Shown piece by piece: positions 1 to 6,414 of a DNA stretch of 6,443 nucleotides (position 1 is its first letter; each line of letters starts with the position of its first letter). Source of the DNA: Bacteroidales bacterium (GTDB lineage Bacteria; Bacteroidota; Bacteroidia; Bacteroidales; UBA12077). The DNA lies in contig DAOWML010000139.1 of assembly GCA_030643125.1 (NCBI GenBank), positions 1 through 6,443 on the forward strand, given 5' to 3'. A program made the position numbers and the translations under genes. A model generated the notes under the pieces. The model made no database searches, was not told where the DNA came from, and saw nothing but the letters and a program-made list of their open reading frames with translations.

Positions 1-1
1 A

Positions 2-1153
2 CGAATTGCAGATATGAATCCTGATATTTATGCAATTGTTTTCTGTCGTACACGAATGGAAACAAAGGAAGTAGCCGAATGGTTAATTCAAGACGGATAT
101 AATGCAGATGCATTGCATGGAGATTTATCACAGCCTCAGCGAGATCATGTAATGAACAGGTTTAGATCTAAAAGCTTACAAATGCTTGTTGCTACTGATG
201 TTGCTGCTCGTGGTCTGGATGTAAATGACCTTACTCATGTTATAAACTATAACTTGCCGGATGAATTAGAAGCATATACTCATAGAAGTGGACGTACTGG
301 TAGAGCTGGAAAATCGGGAATTTCTATTGCGATTATCCATTTAAGAGAAAAATATCGAATCAGAGAAATAGAGAAAAAGATAAATAAAACTTTCGAAAAG
401 GCTACTATTCCAACTGGTAAAGAGGTTTGTAAAAAGCAACTTTTTCATTTGATTAATAAAATTGAAAAAGTAGAAGTTGATCATGAACAGATTAACGGAT
501 TTTTACCTGAGATTTATAAAAAACTGGAAGAGGTTGATAAAGAAGATTTAATAAAACGATTTGTTTCTTTAGAATTCAACAGATTCCTGGAATATTATAA
601 GAATGCTCCGGATCTAAATGTTCCTGATGAAAGAGATTCCGGACAAAGAGATAGAGGTGGACGAAGAGGTAGTAATAAGGATTTTAAACGATTATTTGTT
701 AACATAGGCAAGAACCACGGTTTAAACCCACAACGTTTAATGGGACTTGTGAATGAAGCTACCAAAGAAAGAAATATCGAGATTGGCAAAATTGATGTAA
801 TGAAATCTTTTTCATTTTTTGAAATTGATAAACAATATACTGATAAGGTACTTGATGGATTAAATAGCGCCGTTTTTGAGGGTGTTAGTGTGAGCTCGGA
901 AATAGCCAAAGAAAGACAATCGGGAGGCGGCGGTTCTGACCGTGGCTCTAAACGTGGTGGTTCAGATCGCGATTCAAGACGTAGTGGTGGAGATAGAAGT
1001 AGATCATATGGAGGAAGAAGTGAAAGAAGATCTTCTAATAATGATCGATATGGAAGGAGATCAAGTGGAAGCCGATCAGGAAGTAGATCAGGAGGATCTG
1101 GCGGAGGAGAAAGATCCAGTGGTGGATCAAGAAGATCAAGACCTAGAAAATAA
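2..1153 (+). CDS. DEAD-box ATP-dependent RNA helicase, C-terminal part (5' end outside window)
   Basis: This is the helicase C-terminal (RecA2) domain and tail of a DEAD-box RNA helicase, which unwinds or remodels RNA duplexes using ATP, probably in ribosome assembly or RNA decay. The frame is open to the left edge, and the first Met (position 14) lies inside the fold, so the start and the Q, Walker A and DEAD motifs are upstream. Counting from that Met, motif IV is AIVFCRTR (7-14), a conserved LHGDLSQPQRD follows (34-44), motif V is ATDVAARGLDV (60-70) and motif VI is HRSGRTGRAG (90-99). Residues about 225-300 (beginning RLFVNIGKNHGL) resemble the DbpA-type RNA-binding domain, which in DbpA contacts 23S rRNA. 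Residues about 301-379 form a Gly/Ser/Arg/Asp-rich, basic, presumably disordered RNA-binding tail. The family identity is secure. The exact target is not, so no deaD or dbpA symbol is assigned. A strong hairpin terminator follows the stop by 10 bases. Confidence 0.95.
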   Translation, partial: RIADMNPDIYAIVFCRTRMETKEVAEWLIQDGYNADALHGDLSQPQRDHVMNRFRSKSLQMLVATDVAARGLDVNDLTHVINYNLPDELEAYTHRSGRTGRAGKSGISIAIIHLREKYRIREIEKKINKTFEKATIPTGKEVCKKQLFHLINKIEKVEVDHEQINGFLPEIYKKLEEVDKEDLIKRFVSLEFNRFLEYYKNAPDLNVPDERDSGQRDRGGRRGSNKDFKRLFVNIGKNHGLNPQRLMGLVNEATKERNIEIGKIDVMKSFSFFEIDKQYTDKVLDGLNSAVFEGVSVSSEIAKERQSGGGGSDRGSKRGGSDRDSRRSGGDRSRSYGGRSERRSSNNDRYGRRSSGSRSGSRSGGSGGGERSSGGSRRSRPRK

Positions 1154-1162
1154 AAGAATAAG

Positions 1163-1196
1163 AAATGCCGGCAAATTATCGCCGGCATTTTATTTA
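1163..1196. terminator. Intrinsic terminator, probably bidirectional, between helicase gene and rsmI
   Basis: A perfect 10-bp inverted repeat, AAATGCCGGC (1163-1172) and GCCGGCATTT (1181-1190), encloses an 8-base loop and has a GC-rich core. On the + strand it runs into TTTTATTTATT. On the - strand the stem is followed by TTTCTTATTCTTTTA. It lies 10 bases after the helicase stop and about 40 bases beyond the rsmI stop, so it can serve both convergent genes. Confidence 0.88.
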
Positions 1197-1233
1197 TTAT
1201 GTTTCGATCGAGCCAATCAATAAAGGTTATATA

Positions 1234-1935
1234 TTAATCCTCACTTTTTACAGATTTTACAAAACTTGATAATCCCTCAACGATTAGTACTATCTCACCT
1301 TTTAAAGTCGATTTTGAATAATAGTCGATTAATTCTCTAAGTGTTCCTCTGATATTTTCTTCATAAATTTTTGTTAGTTCTCTGGAAACACTGGCTTTTC
1401 TGTTTTCACCAAAAACTTCGGCAAATTGGGCTAATGTTTTTAGTAAACGATATGGAGATTCATAAAAAACCATGGTTTTTTGTTCTTCGGCTAATTCGTT
1501 TAATCTTTTTAGTCTCCCTTTTTTCTGTGGTAAAAATCCTTCAAAAGAGAAACGATCATTAGGTAAACCGGAATTTACAAGAGCAGGAATAATGGCTGTT
1601 GCGCCCGGTAAACATTCTACATCAAGTCCTTCTTCGATACATGCACGGGCAATTAAAAAACCAGGATCAGAAATTCCGGGTGTTCCGGCATCAGATACAA
1701 GGGCAATGGTTTCTCCTGATTTTATTCGATTAACAATTATAGGAACAGTTTTATGCTCATTAAATTTATGATGAGCCATAACAGGTTTCCCAATATCATA
1801 ATGTTTTAAAAGAATTCCGGTTTTTCGGGTATCTTCAGCTAATATAATATCAACCTCTTTTAAAATACGAATGGCTCGTAAAGTAATGTCTTCAAGATTT
1901 CCAATTGGTGTAGGAACTAAATATAATTTGCTCAT
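1234..1935 (-). CDS. rsmI: 16S rRNA (cytidine(1402)-2'-O)-methyltransferase RsmI
   Basis: RsmI transfers a methyl group from S-adenosylmethionine to the 2'-O of C1402 in 16S rRNA, in the decoding centre; RsmH makes the partner N4 methylation. The 233-residue protein shows the tetrapyrrole methylase-type fold motifs in order: PTPIGNLEDIT (8-18), AEDTRKTG (33-40), the SAM-site loop SDAGTPGISDPG (81-92), PGATAIIPAL (110-119), GFLPQKKGR (133-141), FYESPYR (157-163), SRELTKIYEE (184-193) and GEIVLIVEG (213-221). It is shorter than the roughly 286-residue E. coli enzyme because it lacks the extra C-terminal segment, as I recall for Bacteroidota homologues. The start is chosen because MSKLYLVPTPIGNLEDIT begins the conserved fold immediately. 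It is transcribed towards the helicase gene, shares its terminator, and lies 94 bases downstream of the uncharacterised gene on the same strand, so co-transcription or a separate weak promoter are both possible. Confidence 0.96.
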   Translation of the reverse strand: MSKLYLVPTPIGNLEDITLRAIRILKEVDIILAEDTRKTGILLKHYDIGKPVMAHHKFNEHKTVPIIVNRIKSGETIALVSDAGTPGISDPGFLIARACIEEGLDVECLPGATAIIPALVNSGLPNDRFSFEGFLPQKKGRLKRLNELAEEQKTMVFYESPYRLLKTLAQFAEVFGENRKASVSRELTKIYEENIRGTLRELIDYYSKSTLKGEIVLIVEGLSSFVKSVKSED

Positions 1936-1995
1936 ATAAAATACAGTTTCAAATTATTTGCTATGTTCATGAAAATATACGTTGATTTTTTTGTC

Positions 1996-2029
1996 TCAGT
2001 ACTAAATACTAAAATCTATGTACTATAAA
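1996..2029. repeat. Short degenerate AGTACT/TACTAAA repeat tract between rsmI and the upstream gene
   Basis: The 94-base gap between two - strand genes contains a small AT-rich patch with a perfect AGTACT palindrome (1998-2003), two TACTAAA words (2000-2006 and 2007-2013) and a second GTACT (2020-2024), giving a possible AGTAC/GTACT stem across about 27 bases. No T-run follows that would make it an intrinsic terminator. It may be a remnant intergenic repeat or simply low-complexity AT DNA. No convincing promoter for rsmI was seen here; a TATATTTT on the - strand (about 1973-1980) resembles the Bacteroidota -7 element but has no good -33 partner. Confidence 0.25.
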
Positions 2030-2758
2030 TTATGAATATTTTCTACGAACCAGTTCTTTTAATCGTTCAAAATTTGGATCATCAGAGCTCCAATCAAAGT
2101 TTTCATTTAGGAAATTTACCGCATTTTCGTATATATCGAAATTATTAAGAACCTGAATGGTTTCATGATAATGTTCTTTGTTATTGCCGAACAATTCCCG
2201 GATAAAAATAAATTTATCGTTTAAGCCAATGGCCGAATTAATATCGTTAATTGGTTTTGTTTGCATTTTTGCAGAAACATCCTTCTTAACATTCTTCTTT
2301 GAAATATTATCGTGAATAAACTTTTTCGATTGAAATTTATCTGCGATAATTTCAGGAGAATTACCGTTTTGAGATGATTCAATAGTTTCCTCTTGTGGTT
2401 TATCGACTATAATAGCTGCTTGGGCTGAAGGTTTTTTAATAATAAATTCAGGTTCAGAAACTGTTTCTTTAATTTCAGTTACTTTTGTTTTAGGTATATC
2501 AATTTCTTCCTGTGTGATTTTTTTAATTTCTGGTTCAAGTTGTTCGGGTTTTGTTAATAACTCTTTTTCCTGATTCTGAGGAATATATACAGCCCCTGAA
2601 TTAATGTTTAATAATAAATCATAAAGATTTCTTACTTTTGAAAGAGCAAGATCGATATCTATTTGGTGTATCTCTTTTGAGGCTTCAAATTTACCGGCAA
2701 TAGAATTGATATCTTGAATGTTTTTTAAAATGGTTTTAACCAATTCGTTTTTGTTCAT
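2030..2758 (-). CDS. Uncharacterised two-domain protein with charged linker, Bacteroidota-type
   Basis: The function is unknown. The 242-residue protein has three visible parts. Residues about 1-55 are predicted helical (MNKNELVKTILKNI, then KVRNLYDLLLNI). Residues about 60-170 are a low-complexity Glu/Lys/Pro/Ile-rich linker with no evident fold. Residues about 171-242 form a compact C-terminal domain (INDINSAIGLNDKFIFIREL, then a helix around ETIQVLNNFD, then NFDW and a final ERLKELVRRKYS). I recall similar tails (a xxAIGLNDRFxFxxELF-like start ending in a basic xxRRxF/Y helix) in many Bacteroidota hypothetical proteins; this is memory, not a search. There is no signal peptide, transmembrane segment or catalytic motif, so it is probably cytoplasmic. 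It is divergent from tdk, with 61 bases between the start codons, and upstream of rsmI on the same strand. The start is the Met at the 5' end of the helical region, with a candidate promoter just upstream. It is very likely a real gene. Confidence 0.88.
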   Translation of the reverse strand: MNKNELVKTILKNIQDINSIAGKFEASKEIHQIDIDLALSKVRNLYDLLLNINSGAVYIPQNQEKELLTKPEQLEPEIKKITQEEIDIPKTKVTEIKETVSEPEFIIKKPSAQAAIIVDKPQEETIESSQNGNSPEIIADKFQSKKFIHDNISKKNVKKDVSAKMQTKPINDINSAIGLNDKFIFIRELFGNNKEHYHETIQVLNNFDIYENAVNFLNENFDWSSDDPNFERLKELVRRKYS

Positions 2759-2783
2759 AGCGCTGAGGTTATATACAATTATG

Positions 2784-2791
2784 CAAAAATA
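2784..2791 (-). promoter_or_regulatory. Candidate Bacteroidota -7 promoter element for the uncharacterised gene
   Basis: Read on the - strand, these bases are TATTTTTG, an exact fit to the Bacteroidota primary sigma -7 consensus TAnnTTTG. It lies 25 bases before the start codon at 2758, leaving room for a short leader. No matching TTTG (-33) element occurs about 19 bases further upstream, and the DNA is AT-rich enough for chance matches. No comparable element was found for tdk on the + strand of this 61-base gap. Confidence 0.3.
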
Positions 2792-2819
2792 ACGATAATA
2801 GTTTACAATTTAGTATAAG

Positions 2820-3407
2820 ATGTTTTCTGAAGGTACAAATAAAAAAAGCAAAAACAGGGGTTGGATTGAAGTTATTTGCGGGTCGATGTTCTCCGGTAAA
2901 ACAGAAGAATTAATCAGGAGATTAAGAAGAGCCGAATACGCAAAATTAAAAGTCGAAATTTTCAAACCCCTGATTGATAACAGGTATTCCGAAGAAGAAG
3001 TTGTTTCTCACGATGAAAATACAATACGTTCCACTCCGGTTGAATCATCAGGAAATATTCTTTTATTAACCGGTAATGTTGATGTTGTAGGTATTGATGA
3101 AGCCCAGTTTTTCGATAATAATTTGGTTGATGTATGTAACCAGTTGGCGAATAGTGGAATTCGTGTTATTGTTGCCGGTTTGGATATGGACTATTTAGGT
3201 AAACCTTTTGGGCCGATTCCTGCCTTAATGGCCGAAGCCGAATATGTAACCAAAGTGAATGCTATATGTATGCACTGTGGAAATTTGGCTCAGTATTCGC
3301 ATCGTATTGCAGATAGTGATAAACTGGTACTTTTAGGTGAAACCAATGAATATGAACCCCTTTGCAGGGTTTGTTACAATAAAGTTATGAACAAAAATAA
3401 TTCATGA
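2820..3407 (+). CDS. tdk: Thymidine kinase, class II (TK1-like)
   Basis: Cytoplasmic thymidine kinase phosphorylates thymidine to dTMP with ATP in pyrimidine salvage. The 195-residue length is typical of the TK1-like class. Visible motifs are the P-loop GSMFSGKT (21-28), the Walker B-like IDEAQFF (92-98) with Glu94 as the expected catalytic base, the GLDMDYLGKPFGP segment (120-132), the lasso-type segment NLAQYSHRI (155-163) and LLGETNEYEP (171-180). A full set of zinc-ligand cysteines is present: Cys150 and Cys153 (CMHC) with Cys182 and Cys185 (CRVC). The basic N-terminal extension before GWIEVICG matches related Bacteroidota enzymes as I remember them and supports this start. The stop codon overlaps the start of the murF-alr gene (ATGA), so the two are almost certainly one transcript with coupled translation. 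No strong Shine-Dalgarno sequence is visible, as is normal for this phylum. Confidence 0.97.
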   Translation: MFSEGTNKKSKNRGWIEVICGSMFSGKTEELIRRLRRAEYAKLKVEIFKPLIDNRYSEEEVVSHDENTIRSTPVESSGNILLLTGNVDVVGIDEAQFFDNNLVDVCNQLANSGIRVIVAGLDMDYLGKPFGPIPALMAEAEYVTKVNAICMHCGNLAQYSHRIADSDKLVLLGETNEYEPLCRVCYNKVMNKNNS

Positions 3408-5866
3408 TTTATACAATTTCGAAAATATCAGGCATTATCAATGCAAAATTAATTGGCAAAGAAGATTGCAATATTGAACATTTGCTAATTGATAGCCGAA
3501 ATATAATATCAACCTCAGATACTTTGTTTTTTGCTATAAGTGGAGAACGCCACGATGGACATAATTTTATTGTCGATCTTTATATTCAGGGAATTCGAAA
3601 TTTTGTAGTTGAATTCTTACCTGAAAATCATTTTAGTTTTCCAAAAGCTAATTTTTTAGTGGTAAAAAATTCCTTAGAAGCACTACAAATGCTGGTTTCT
3701 TATCATCGTAAAAATTTTAAATATCCTGTAGTTGGAGTAACAGGGAGCAATGGTAAAACAATTGTTAAGGAATGGATCTATCATATTCTTCAGGGTGAAA
3801 AACAAATAGTTCGAAATCCTAAAAGTTATAATTCGCAGGTAGGAGTGCCATTGTCGGTTTGGTTAATGGATAAGATTTTTGATTTCGCAGTATTTGAAGC
3901 AGGAATTTCTCTTCCGGGCGAAATGGAAAAGCTTGAAAAAATAATTCAGCCGAATATTGGGTTAATAACAAATATTGGGGAACCGCACCAGAAAAACTTT
4001 TCTGATTATAAGCAAAAAGCAATAGAGAAATTAAAATTATTCTCAAATGCTGAAATTATAGTTTATTCAAAGGACCATGAGTTAATTGATAAAATTATTC
4101 AGATTGATAAGGTTTTATCAAAAAAGAAAAAATTTACCTGGTCGGAAAAATATGATGCGAGCTTAACAGTTAAAACAAAGCAAATAGAAAATAGTTACAC
4201 TAAAATTGATTTTCAATTTAATGATCAAAAAGATTATATAACCATTCCTTTTTCTGATGAAGCTTCTGTTGAAGATGCTATTCATGTTTTGGCTTTATTA
4301 TGTGCCTTGAATTTTAATCCGGTTGATTTCAAAAGTAAATTTAAGACATTGCCTCCTGTTGCAATGCGAATGGAATTAAAACAAGGTATAAATAATTGCA
4401 CAATTATTAACGATAGTTATAATTCAGATTTAAATTCATTGGCTATAGCCTTAAACTATCTTGATCAGCAAAATCAACATCAGACAAAAACATTAATCTT
4501 ATCAGATATTTTGCAAAGTGGTAAAACGGACAAAGATTTATATTCTGAAGTGGCTTCACTAATAGATAAATTTAATGTTAATCAGATTATAGGGATTGGT
4601 AAGTCTATTTTATCACAAGCCAGGCAATTTAACGTTGAAAAAGTATTTTATAAATCCACAGAAGAATTTTTAAAAGATTTTAAGAAGAAAAACTTTGGTG
4701 ATCAGGCTATTTTATTAAAAGGGTCACGAAATTTTCACTTCGAAAGAATAAGTGCAGTTTTAGAAGATAAAGCACACAGAACTGTCCTGGAAATCAATTT
4801 GAATGCTTTAGTTCATAATTTAAATTACTTCAGATCAAAGCTTAAACCTGAAACCAAAATTATGATTATGGTAAAGGCTTTATCGTATGGAAGTGGAACT
4901 TTCGAGATAGCTAATGTTTTACAATATCAGCGTGTTGATTTTCTTGGTGTTGCTTTTGCCGATGAAGGAGTTGCTTTACGTGAGGCAGGAATAAAAACTC
5001 CTATAATAGTTATGAACCCCGAGCAATATAGCTTTGATTTAATGTTAAAGTATAATTTAGAACCTGAGATTTACAGTTTTAAGATTCTAAATCAGTTTTA
5101 TCAGGCTGTTAAAAAAGCTAAACTGGAGAACTTTCCTATTCATATAAAGTTAGATACAGGGATGAACCGTTTGGGATTTACAAAAAATGAAATTCCTAAA
5201 CTTATTGCTGAACTAAAAAAATCTGTACATCTAAAGCTGTCGTCGATATTTTCACATTTAGCTGCAAGTGAAGAAAATGTTCATGATAAATTTACGCAGG
5301 AACAAATAACTTTATTTGATGAGTTAAGCAAGCATATAATTAAAAAATTTAAATATCATATAATACGTCATATCGCAAATTCTGCCGGTATTGAAAGGTT
5401 CCCTGAAGCTCAATTTGAGATGGTTCGTTTAGGAATCGGGTTATACGGTATTTCTGCAACAAATCAGGATCAACTTGCCACGGTTAGTACTTTAAAAAGT
5501 ACTGTTATTCAAATAAAACAAGTTCCAAAAGATGAAACAATTGGTTATAGTCGAAAAGGAAAAGCTGAAAAAGATATAACCATTGCTGTGGTACCTGTAG
5601 GATACGCCGATGGATTAAATCGAAAACTGGGTAACGGAAAAGGGAAATTATATATTAATGGATTTTTTGTTTCAATTATTGGAAATATATGTATGGATAT
5701 GTGTATGGTTGATATTACCAACTGCAATATTCATGAGGGAGATGATGTGATTGTTTTCGGTAAAGAACAATCGGTTATTGATATGGCAAATACATTAGAA
5801 ACAATACCTTACGAAATATTTACCAGTGTATCTTCACGTGTAAAACGAGTGTACTATCAGGAGTGA
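3404..5866 (+). CDS. murF-alr: Bifunctional UDP-MurNAc-tripeptide:D-Ala-D-Ala ligase / alanine racemase (MurF-Alr fusion)
   Basis: One 820-residue cytoplasmic protein fuses two steps of peptidoglycan precursor synthesis. Residues about 1-455 are MurF, which joins D-Ala-D-Ala to UDP-MurNAc-tripeptide using ATP: an N-terminal substrate domain (LLIDSRNI 27-34), P-loop GVTGSNGKT (111-119), SYNSQVGVPL (141-150), FEAGISLPGE (164-173), ITNIGEPH (188-195), and the C-terminal domain with NDSYNSDLNSL (336-346) and LSDIL (366-370). Residues about 458-820 are a fold-type III PLP alanine racemase: PLP lysine Lys491 in MVKALSYGSG, LDTGMNRLGF (583-592), ANSAGIERFP (658-667), phosphate/ring-contact region VRLGIGLYG (674-682), the second catalytic base Tyr734 in PVGYADGLNR and GNICMDMCMVDI (760-771). 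All expected catalytic residues of the racemase are present, so both halves should be active. Such fusions are characteristic of Bacteroidota. The start overlaps the tdk stop by four bases. There is no recognisable U-tract terminator after it; REP-like repeats begin three bases past the stop. Confidence 0.97.
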   Translation: MIYTISKISGIINAKLIGKEDCNIEHLLIDSRNIISTSDTLFFAISGERHDGHNFIVDLYIQGIRNFVVEFLPENHFSFPKANFLVVKNSLEALQMLVSYHRKNFKYPVVGVTGSNGKTIVKEWIYHILQGEKQIVRNPKSYNSQVGVPLSVWLMDKIFDFAVFEAGISLPGEMEKLEKIIQPNIGLITNIGEPHQKNFSDYKQKAIEKLKLFSNAEIIVYSKDHELIDKIIQIDKVLSKKKKFTWSEKYDASLTVKTKQIENSYTKIDFQFNDQKDYITIPFSDEASVEDAIHVLALLCALNFNPVDFKSKFKTLPPVAMRMELKQGINNCTIINDSYNSDLNSLAIALNYLDQQNQHQTKTLILSDILQSGKTDKDLYSEVASLIDKFNVNQIIGIGKSILSQARQFNVEKVFYKSTEEFLKDFKKKNFGDQAILLKGSRNFHFERISAVLEDKAHRTVLEINLNALVHNLNYFRSKLKPETKIMIMVKALSYGSGTFEIANVLQYQRVDFLGVAFADEGVALREAGIKTPIIVMNPEQYSFDLMLKYNLEPEIYSFKILNQFYQAVKKAKLENFPIHIKLDTGMNRLGFTKNEIPKLIAELKKSVHLKLSSIFSHLAASEENVHDKFTQEQITLFDELSKHIIKKFKYHIIRHIANSAGIERFPEAQFEMVRLGIGLYGISATNQDQLATVSTLKSTVIQIKQVPKDETIGYSRKGKAEKDITIAVVPVGYADGLNRKLGNGKGKLYINGFFVSIIGNICMDMCMVDITNCNIHEGDDVIVFGKEQSVIDMANTLETIPYEIFTSVSSRVKRVYYQE

Positions 5867-5868
5867 TT

Positions 5869-5938
5869 TTAGATGCTAAGCACTTTTTAGTTGCTTTTGC
5901 TCAAGATGCTTAGCACCTTTGAGGTGCTTAGCATCTAA
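5869..5938. repeat. REP-like palindromic cluster: three copies of an AGATGCTWAGCAC arm
   Basis: Three related arms lie between the alr stop and the transposase gene: A, TTAGATGCTAAGCAC (5869-5883); B, AGATGCTTAGCACCT (5904-5918); and C, AGGTGCTTAGCATCT (5922-5936, continuing AA). Arms B and C form a hairpin of 15-base arms with a single T-T mismatch and a 3-base TTG loop. Arm A is the perfect 15-base inverted complement of bases 5924-5938, so A can compete with B for C. Every arm contains the odd palindrome TGCTWAGCA, so A and B can also pair over 9 bases. An imperfect hairpin with a mismatch inside the stem, placed beside a RAYT gene and just after a host gene's stop, is typical of REP/BIME elements. 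It is unlikely to be an intrinsic terminator because A-rich, not T-rich, sequence follows. Confidence 0.75.
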
Positions 5939-5965
5939 GAAAAACAAAAGTTATATTTTTACTTT

Positions 5966-6325
5966 ATGCATTTTGAAAAGGATAAAACTTACCATATTTA
6001 TAACAGAAGTAATAATACCGTTTTCTTTAATGAAAGAAACTACCTGTTTTTTTTATCGAAAGTTAAAAAGCAAATTGCTCCAATTGCTGATATATTGGCA
6101 TGGTGTTTAATGCCCAACCATTTTCATTTTTTATTGATTGCAACTGATAAGAGCTGTCAGCCTGTTAATGAATCTCACCGGCCTAATGTTCAGCTACTGT
6201 CGAAAAATATTGGTGCTGTGTTAAGTTCTTACACAAAGGCCATAAATAAAGAAAAGGGGCAGAAAGGGAAGCTTTTTTCTCATAATACAAAAGCTAAATG
6301 TCTTATTAACCTCAGTTCGATATAA
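5966..6325 (+). CDS. REP-associated tyrosine transposase (RAYT, Y1/IS200-like), C-terminally shortened
   Basis: This belongs to the Y1 transposase family (HUH single-strand DNA endonucleases); the single-gene RAYT branch acts on REP hairpins. The 119 residues show the family start TYHIYNRSNN (8-17), FFNERNYLFFL (20-30), then AWCLMPNHFHFLL (45-57) containing the HUH metal-binding pair His52 and His54, and IGAVLSSYTKAINKEKGQKG (82-101), in which Tyr89 is the candidate catalytic nucleophile. KLFSHNTKAKCL (102-113) fits the conserved segment after it. Full-length relatives are, from memory, about 170-220 residues and continue with a YIHQNP-type motif and a W.FSSY-type motif. Here the frame stops after INLSSI, so the C-terminal part is missing. 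A different frame stays open to the window end and has VRYNNYL, which may be the displaced continuation, suggesting a small indel near 6303-6317. It may therefore be a decaying gene, although its catalytic core is intact. It lies 28 bases after the REP-like cluster and has no second transposase gene (no TnpB) in view. Confidence 0.82.
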   Translation: MHFEKDKTYHIYNRSNNTVFFNERNYLFFLSKVKKQIAPIADILAWCLMPNHFHFLLIATDKSCQPVNESHRPNVQLLSKNIGAVLSSYTKAINKEKGQKGKLFSHNTKAKCLINLSSI

Positions 6326-6350
6326 TAATTATTTACAGCCTCATGAGGTT
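6308..6350. repeat. Inverted repeat and palindrome near the RAYT stop codon
   Basis: AACCTCA (6308-6314) is the exact inverse complement of TGAGGTT (6344-6350), and the latter overlaps a perfect 10-base palindrome, CCTCATGAGG (6339-6348), followed by TTTTT (6349-6353). The RAYT stop codon (6323-6325) lies inside the loop. It could form a weak hairpin with a short T-run, but the 29-base loop makes a terminator doubtful. Confidence 0.3.
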
Positions 6351-6414
6351 TTTCAGAGACAACTCATATTTTTGAAAGACTATCGGGATAATCTAAAAAA
6401 ATATGAGGCAGTAT

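Noticed and set aside
595..1188. Long - strand open frame rich in Leu, Pro, Ser and Asp opposite the helicase tail
   Set aside because: Its composition is the antisense reflection of the Gly/Ser/Arg repeat codons; it overlaps the terminator and a well-supported + strand gene and has no recognisable motif.
942..1223. + strand open frame rich in Glu, Asp and Val overlapping the helicase tail
   Set aside because: It is an out-of-frame reading of the same repetitive codons, runs through the terminator hairpin and shows no domain.
1371..1771. Two + strand open frames opposite rsmI
   Set aside because: Both are antisense to a complete, motif-rich rsmI gene and resemble no protein family I know.
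3819..4046. - strand open frame inside murF-alr
   Set aside because: It is short, antisense to a conserved coding region and without start-site support.
5545..5727. - strand open frame inside the racemase half of murF-alr
   Set aside because: It is antisense to conserved racemase motifs and has no independent signal.
5904..5936. Intrinsic transcription terminator for murF-alr
   Set aside because: The hairpin is strong, but it is followed by AAGAAAAACAAAAG rather than a T-run on the + strand, and the - strand side has no T-run either; a repeat element explains it better.
5869..5938. CRISPR array
   Set aside because: There are only three short arms in mixed orientation with spacings of 20 and 3 bases, no regular repeat-spacer pattern and no cas genes.
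5939..5965. Promoter for the RAYT gene around TATATTTT (5952-5959)
   Set aside because: It resembles a degenerate -7 element, but there is no TTTG at the expected spacing and the DNA is very AT-rich, so chance is the simpler explanation.
5919..6110. + strand 63-codon open frame starting inside the REP-like hairpin
   Set aside because: It overlaps the RAYT gene in a different frame, and the RAYT frame carries the HUH family motifs; this frame carries none.
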